Assembly (NCBI GenBank): GCA_016218905.1
Contig: JACRCS010000955.1
Coordinates: 1 to 8,728 of the forward strand
DNA from: Deltaproteobacteria bacterium
GTDB taxonomy: Bacteria; Desulfobacterota_C; Deferrisomatia; Deferrisomatales; JACRMM01
Length of the DNA: 8,728 nt
Reading direction: 5' to 3'
Below, piece by piece: positions 5,773-8,728 of the stretch. Numbering within the stretch: position 1 is the first letter of the stretch; every line of letters starts with the position of its first letter. The notes below the pieces were generated by a model. That model was given only the letters and a program-made list of their open reading frames with translations, was not told the origin of the DNA and made no database searches. A program made the translations under genes and the position numbers.

Positions 5773-8178
5773 ATGACGACGCAGACGAAAACCGACCGCC
5801 TCTTCGCGTGGGCCTGCCGGCGCCGCGCCCGGGTGCTCGCCGTGTCCCTGGTGCTCGTGGGACTCTTCTCCGTCGGGATCACGCGGATGCACACGGACGT
5901 GATCCTCCAGCACATGTTCCCGTACGACCACCCGTATCTCAAATTGAACATGAAGTTCGCCCAGGTCTTCGGGGGCGGCGGGTCCGCGGTCGCGATCGCC
6001 GTCAAGGCGAAGAACGGGGACATCTTCAATCCCGAGACCCTCGGGAAGGTGAAGAAGATCACCGACGAGATCGTCCTCTGGGACGAGGCGTACCGCGTCC
6101 TGACCGTTTCCATCGCCACCCACTCGTCGAAGGTGGTGAAGACGCTCAGCAAGGGCGAGATCTCCATCGAGGCCCTCATGTGGCCGGAAGTCCCGAGCTC
6201 GCCGGAGGAGATGAAGCTCCTAAAGAAGCACATCTTCTCCAACCCGGCCTACAACGGGATTCTCGTCTCCCGCGATGGGACGGCCGCCCTCATCCTCACC
6301 CAGTTCAAGGAGAACATCTCCTACGAGCGGGCGTTCCAGCTCCTGCGGAAGGTCCAGGGCGACTTCGGAGACGCGAAGACGAGCCTCCACGTGGTGGGCT
6401 ACCCGATGCTCATGGGCTGGATCTACAGCCACAAGGTCCAGATGTACTGGGTCTTCGGGTTCAGCGTGGCCTTCATGCTGGCCGTGCTCTTCGCGCTCTT
6501 CCGAAACGTCGTCGGCCTCGTCGCGCCGCTCGCCATGGCCGCGATCTGCACGGGCCTCGGGCTCGGGTTCATCGGCTGGACCGGGATCAACTTCAGCCCG
6601 CTCCTCTACGTGCTGGCCTTCCTGATCGGCGCGCGGATGGTGTCGAACTCCGTCCAGATCACCCACCGGTTCATCGAGGAGTTCCACGCGAGCGGCGACC
6701 GGGACCTGGCCACGTACGAAACGATGCGCGCCATGGCCATGCCGAACCTCGCGGCGGTGGCGACCGACGTGGTCGGCTTCTCCGTGCTCGCGCTGGCGAA
6801 GATCGTCCTGATGCAGCAGCTCGCGATCCTGATGAGCTTCTGGATGGCCACGATCGTCCTCTCCGGGACCCTGGTGCCGCTCATCTGCAGCGTGCTCCCG
6901 ATCCGGAAGCGGGCGGTCGACCAGGAACTCGAGAAGGAGCAGTGGCTCGCGAAGCTCAACGCCGCCGTGGCCGCGTTCTCGGTGGGCGCCGGCCGGTACC
7001 TGGTCCTCCTGGGCGTCCTGGCGATCGTCGTGCTCGGCGCCTGGCAGACCTCGAAGCTCAAGGTGGGTGATCCCACCCCCGGGTCGCCGATCCTCTGGCC
7101 CAACCACCCGTACAACATCGACCAGGCGGTGATCAACCAGACCTTCGACGCCTCGTCGGAGACCTTCCAGCTCTTCTACGAGGGAGACCGGGAGTCGGTC
7201 TACGACCCGGAGGTCCTCCACACCTTCCAGGCCTTCGACCGCCACATGGCGACGCAGCTGCCGGACATCTACAAGTCCTCGGCCGCGATCGTCAACATGG
7301 CGAAGATGCTCAACGTCACCTTTCATGACGGCGACGTGCTCTGGTACCAGCTCCCGCGGGAGGAGCAGGCCCTGACGGGGCTTTTGGGCTACATCCGCAA
7401 CAGCGTCGACCGGGGCACCCTCGGCCGGTTCATGGATGGGACCCTCGAGCGCGCCCAGATCACGCTCTTCTTCGCCGACCACACCTCGGACAACATGATC
7501 CGGATCCGGGACGCGGCCTACGCCTTCTTCAAAGAGCACCCCATGAAGACGGCCAGGGGCAGCTTCCATCTGGCCGGCGACTCGGTGGGGATGGAGATCG
7601 CGCTCAACGAGGAGATGCAGCGTTCCCACGCGCTCATGGACTCCCTGGTCCTGATCGCGATCTTCCTCATGTGCACGATCGCCTTCCGGTCCCTCGTGGC
7701 CGGGCTGATGCTCACCCTGCCGCTCGTCCTCTCGAACCTCGTCGCCGCGGCGTACATGTCCCTGATGAACATCGGCCTGTCGGTGAACACGCTCCCGTGC
7801 GCGGCCGTCGGCGTGGGCGTCGGGGTGGACTTCGCGATCTACCTCTACAGCCGCTGCATGGAGGAGTACCCCCGGTATCGGGACCACAAGCAGGCGGTGC
7901 TGGCGGCGGTGCGCACCTGCGGAAAAGGCATCGTCTTCACGGCCGGGACGCTCATCCTGCCCGTTCTCCTTTGGTATTTCGTTTCGGCCCTCAAGTTCCA
8001 GGCCCAGATGGGCTTCTTCCTGGCGCTGCTCCTCGCCACGAACATGATCTCCGCTTTCACCCTCCACCCGCTGCTGCTCGTGCTGGTCAAGCCGGCATTC
8101 ATCGCGCGCGGGGCCCGGGAGGAGAAGCGGGACGGGGTAGCAGCCATCGAGAACGCGGGCACCGTCGCCGGTTCGTAA
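5773..8178 (+). CDS. RND/MMPL-family transporter
   Basis: An 801-residue inner-membrane protein with the duplicated layout of the RND superfamily: helix 1 (about 21-38), a large periplasmic domain (40-222), helices 2-6 (about 224-375), helix 7 (408-424), a second periplasmic domain (425-620) and helices 8-12 (622-771). Length and organisation fit the MMPL/HAE3 branch, which includes lipid and hopanoid exporters, rather than the roughly 1,000-residue AcrB type. In the second half, VGVGVDFAIYL (681-691) carries the intramembrane aspartate (Asp686) expected in the proton relay. The matching first-half segment, LIGARMVSNSVQITHRF (284-300), lacks it. AGGGAG (5760-5765) lies seven bases before the ATG. 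The gene sits between a secreted propeller and an outer-membrane-type protein, so export or trafficking of a hydrophobic compound across the envelope is likely. The substrate, and whether transport is inward or outward, cannot be read from the sequence. Confidence 0.93.
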   Translation: MTTQTKTDRLFAWACRRRARVLAVSLVLVGLFSVGITRMHTDVILQHMFPYDHPYLKLNMKFAQVFGGGGSAVAIAVKAKNGDIFNPETLGKVKKITDEIVLWDEAYRVLTVSIATHSSKVVKTLSKGEISIEALMWPEVPSSPEEMKLLKKHIFSNPAYNGILVSRDGTAALILTQFKENISYERAFQLLRKVQGDFGDAKTSLHVVGYPMLMGWIYSHKVQMYWVFGFSVAFMLAVLFALFRNVVGLVAPLAMAAICTGLGLGFIGWTGINFSPLLYVLAFLIGARMVSNSVQITHRFIEEFHASGDRDLATYETMRAMAMPNLAAVATDVVGFSVLALAKIVLMQQLAILMSFWMATIVLSGTLVPLICSVLPIRKRAVDQELEKEQWLAKLNAAVAAFSVGAGRYLVLLGVLAIVVLGAWQTSKLKVGDPTPGSPILWPNHPYNIDQAVINQTFDASSETFQLFYEGDRESVYDPEVLHTFQAFDRHMATQLPDIYKSSAAIVNMAKMLNVTFHDGDVLWYQLPREEQALTGLLGYIRNSVDRGTLGRFMDGTLERAQITLFFADHTSDNMIRIRDAAYAFFKEHPMKTARGSFHLAGDSVGMEIALNEEMQRSHALMDSLVLIAIFLMCTIAFRSLVAGLMLTLPLVLSNLVAAAYMSLMNIGLSVNTLPCAAVGVGVGVDFAIYLYSRCMEEYPRYRDHKQAVLAAVRTCGKGIVFTAGTLILPVLLWYFVSALKFQAQMGFFLALLLATNMISAFTLHPLLLVLVKPAFIARGAREEKRDGVAAIENAGTVAGS

Positions 8179-8205
8179 CCACCAACGGGGGAGAGGAGAG
8201 AGTAG

Positions 8206-8728
8206 ATGAGGAAGCGGTTGTGGCTGGGTCGTCTCCTTGGCGGAATCGGGGTCCTCCTAGCGGCCGGCCCGGGCCTGACGGGCGAGTTCACGCTGGCCGG
8301 CAAGCCTGCGAGCGTCATGGGCTACATCAATCAGGGCGCCACCTTCGGGATCGCAGAGGGCGACTTCAACAACAAGACCGGCTTTAACTCCGCGATCTTC
8401 CAGGCGCTGGTGGAAGGCCAGTGGCGACCCGGGCCCGACTTCAAGCTCTACGCGTCCGGTAAGGTCACGGCGGATTGGGCCTACCCCATCCTCGACGACA
8501 AGAGCGACTGGAAGGACCGGGAGTTCGACCAGAGCCGCGACGAGCTCTTCCTCGACACCGGCTGGGACAAGATGCTCCACGAGGCCCACGCCACCTGGGC
8601 GCCCGGAAACCTCTTCGTCCGCGCCGGAAAGCAGATCGTCGCCTGGGGTGAGTCCGACGGCTTCCGCCTGATGGATCAGATCAACCCCGTCGACCAGCGC
8701 CGGGGGCTCTCCGACGTCGAGTTCGAGA
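8206..8728 (+). CDS. DUF1302-type outer-membrane protein, 5' part only
   Basis: The first 174 codons of a gene that runs off the window end with no stop. The N-terminus is a signal peptide (MRKRLW, hydrophobic region about 8-25, cleavage probably near Thr25-Gly26). The mature part has alternating polar/hydrophobic stretches with many aromatic and Asp/Gly residues, as in outer-membrane beta-barrels. The segment GKQIVAWGESDGFRLMDQIN (141-160) followed by PVD matches, from memory, the conserved G-[KR]-Q-x-V-x-WG-[EK]-S-[DG] ... INP-[VL]-D region of DUF1302 proteins, which are commonly encoded with RND transporters, YCF48-like proteins and DUF1329 proteins. AGGAG (8194-8198) lies seven bases before the ATG, and the gene starts 27 bases after the RND stop, so it is probably in the same operon. 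It may form the outer-membrane part of the system. The family assignment is a recollection of motif pattern and was not searched. Confidence 0.8.
   Translation, partial: MRKRLWLGRLLGGIGVLLAAGPGLTGEFTLAGKPASVMGYINQGATFGIAEGDFNNKTGFNSAIFQALVEGQWRPGPDFKLYASGKVTADWAYPILDDKSDWKDREFDQSRDELFLDTGWDKMLHEAHATWAPGNLFVRAGKQIVAWGESDGFRLMDQINPVDQRRGLSDVEFE

Noticed and set aside
4767..7070. 767-codon plus-strand frame spanning the propeller and RND genes
   Set aside because: It is extremely Arg/Pro/Gly-rich and out of frame with two clearly recognised proteins. It is a shadow of GC-rich coding sequence.
6220..8067. 615-codon open frame on the minus strand, opposite the RND gene
   Set aside because: The translation is dominated by Glu, Arg, His, Val and Asp with no recognisable motif. 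It mirrors the strong G/C third-position bias of the RND gene, which removes stops from the antisense frame.

Overview
The window is GC-rich bacterial DNA with five protein genes in two divergent groups and no RNA genes, transposons or CRISPR. Dense coding, strong G/C bias at third codon positions, Shine-Dalgarno sites, Sec signal peptides and an outer-membrane-type protein point to a Gram-negative (diderm) bacterium. Gene content (FadN/FadE-type beta-oxidation next to an RND-YCF48-DUF1302 set) would fit Desulfobacterota, Acidobacteriota, Methylomirabilota/Rokubacteria or similar lineages; the phylum cannot be fixed from the sequence alone.

Left group (minus strand, bases 67-4292): an acyl-CoA dehydrogenase (FadE type) is followed after 47 bases by a bifunctional 3-hydroxyacyl-CoA dehydrogenase/enoyl-CoA hydratase (FadN type). 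Together they cover the first three steps of each beta-oxidation turn: oxidation to enoyl-CoA, hydration, and oxidation to 3-ketoacyl-CoA. The thiolase for the fourth step is not in the window. Just past the fadN stop is a short AT-rich tandem repeat (8-base unit, four perfect copies), which on the gene's coding strand is a textbook G-quadruplex motif.

Middle (about 4303-4773): a gap of about 470 bases between the divergent groups. I see no convincing gene in it, but it has an unusual density of inverted repeats, short palindromes and one 10-base direct repeat flanking a hairpin. It must hold the promoters of both groups.

Right group (plus strand, 4774 to the window end): a secreted YCF48-like beta-propeller, a 12-helix RND/MMPL-family transporter and the first 174 codons of a DUF1302-type outer-membrane protein, separated by 24 and 27 bases and each with a good ribosome binding site. 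This looks like one operon for an envelope-spanning system: inner-membrane RND pump, periplasmic propeller and outer-membrane protein. The divergent fatty-acid degradation genes suggest, by inference only, that the cargo is a lipid, fatty acid, hydrocarbon or similar hydrophobic compound.
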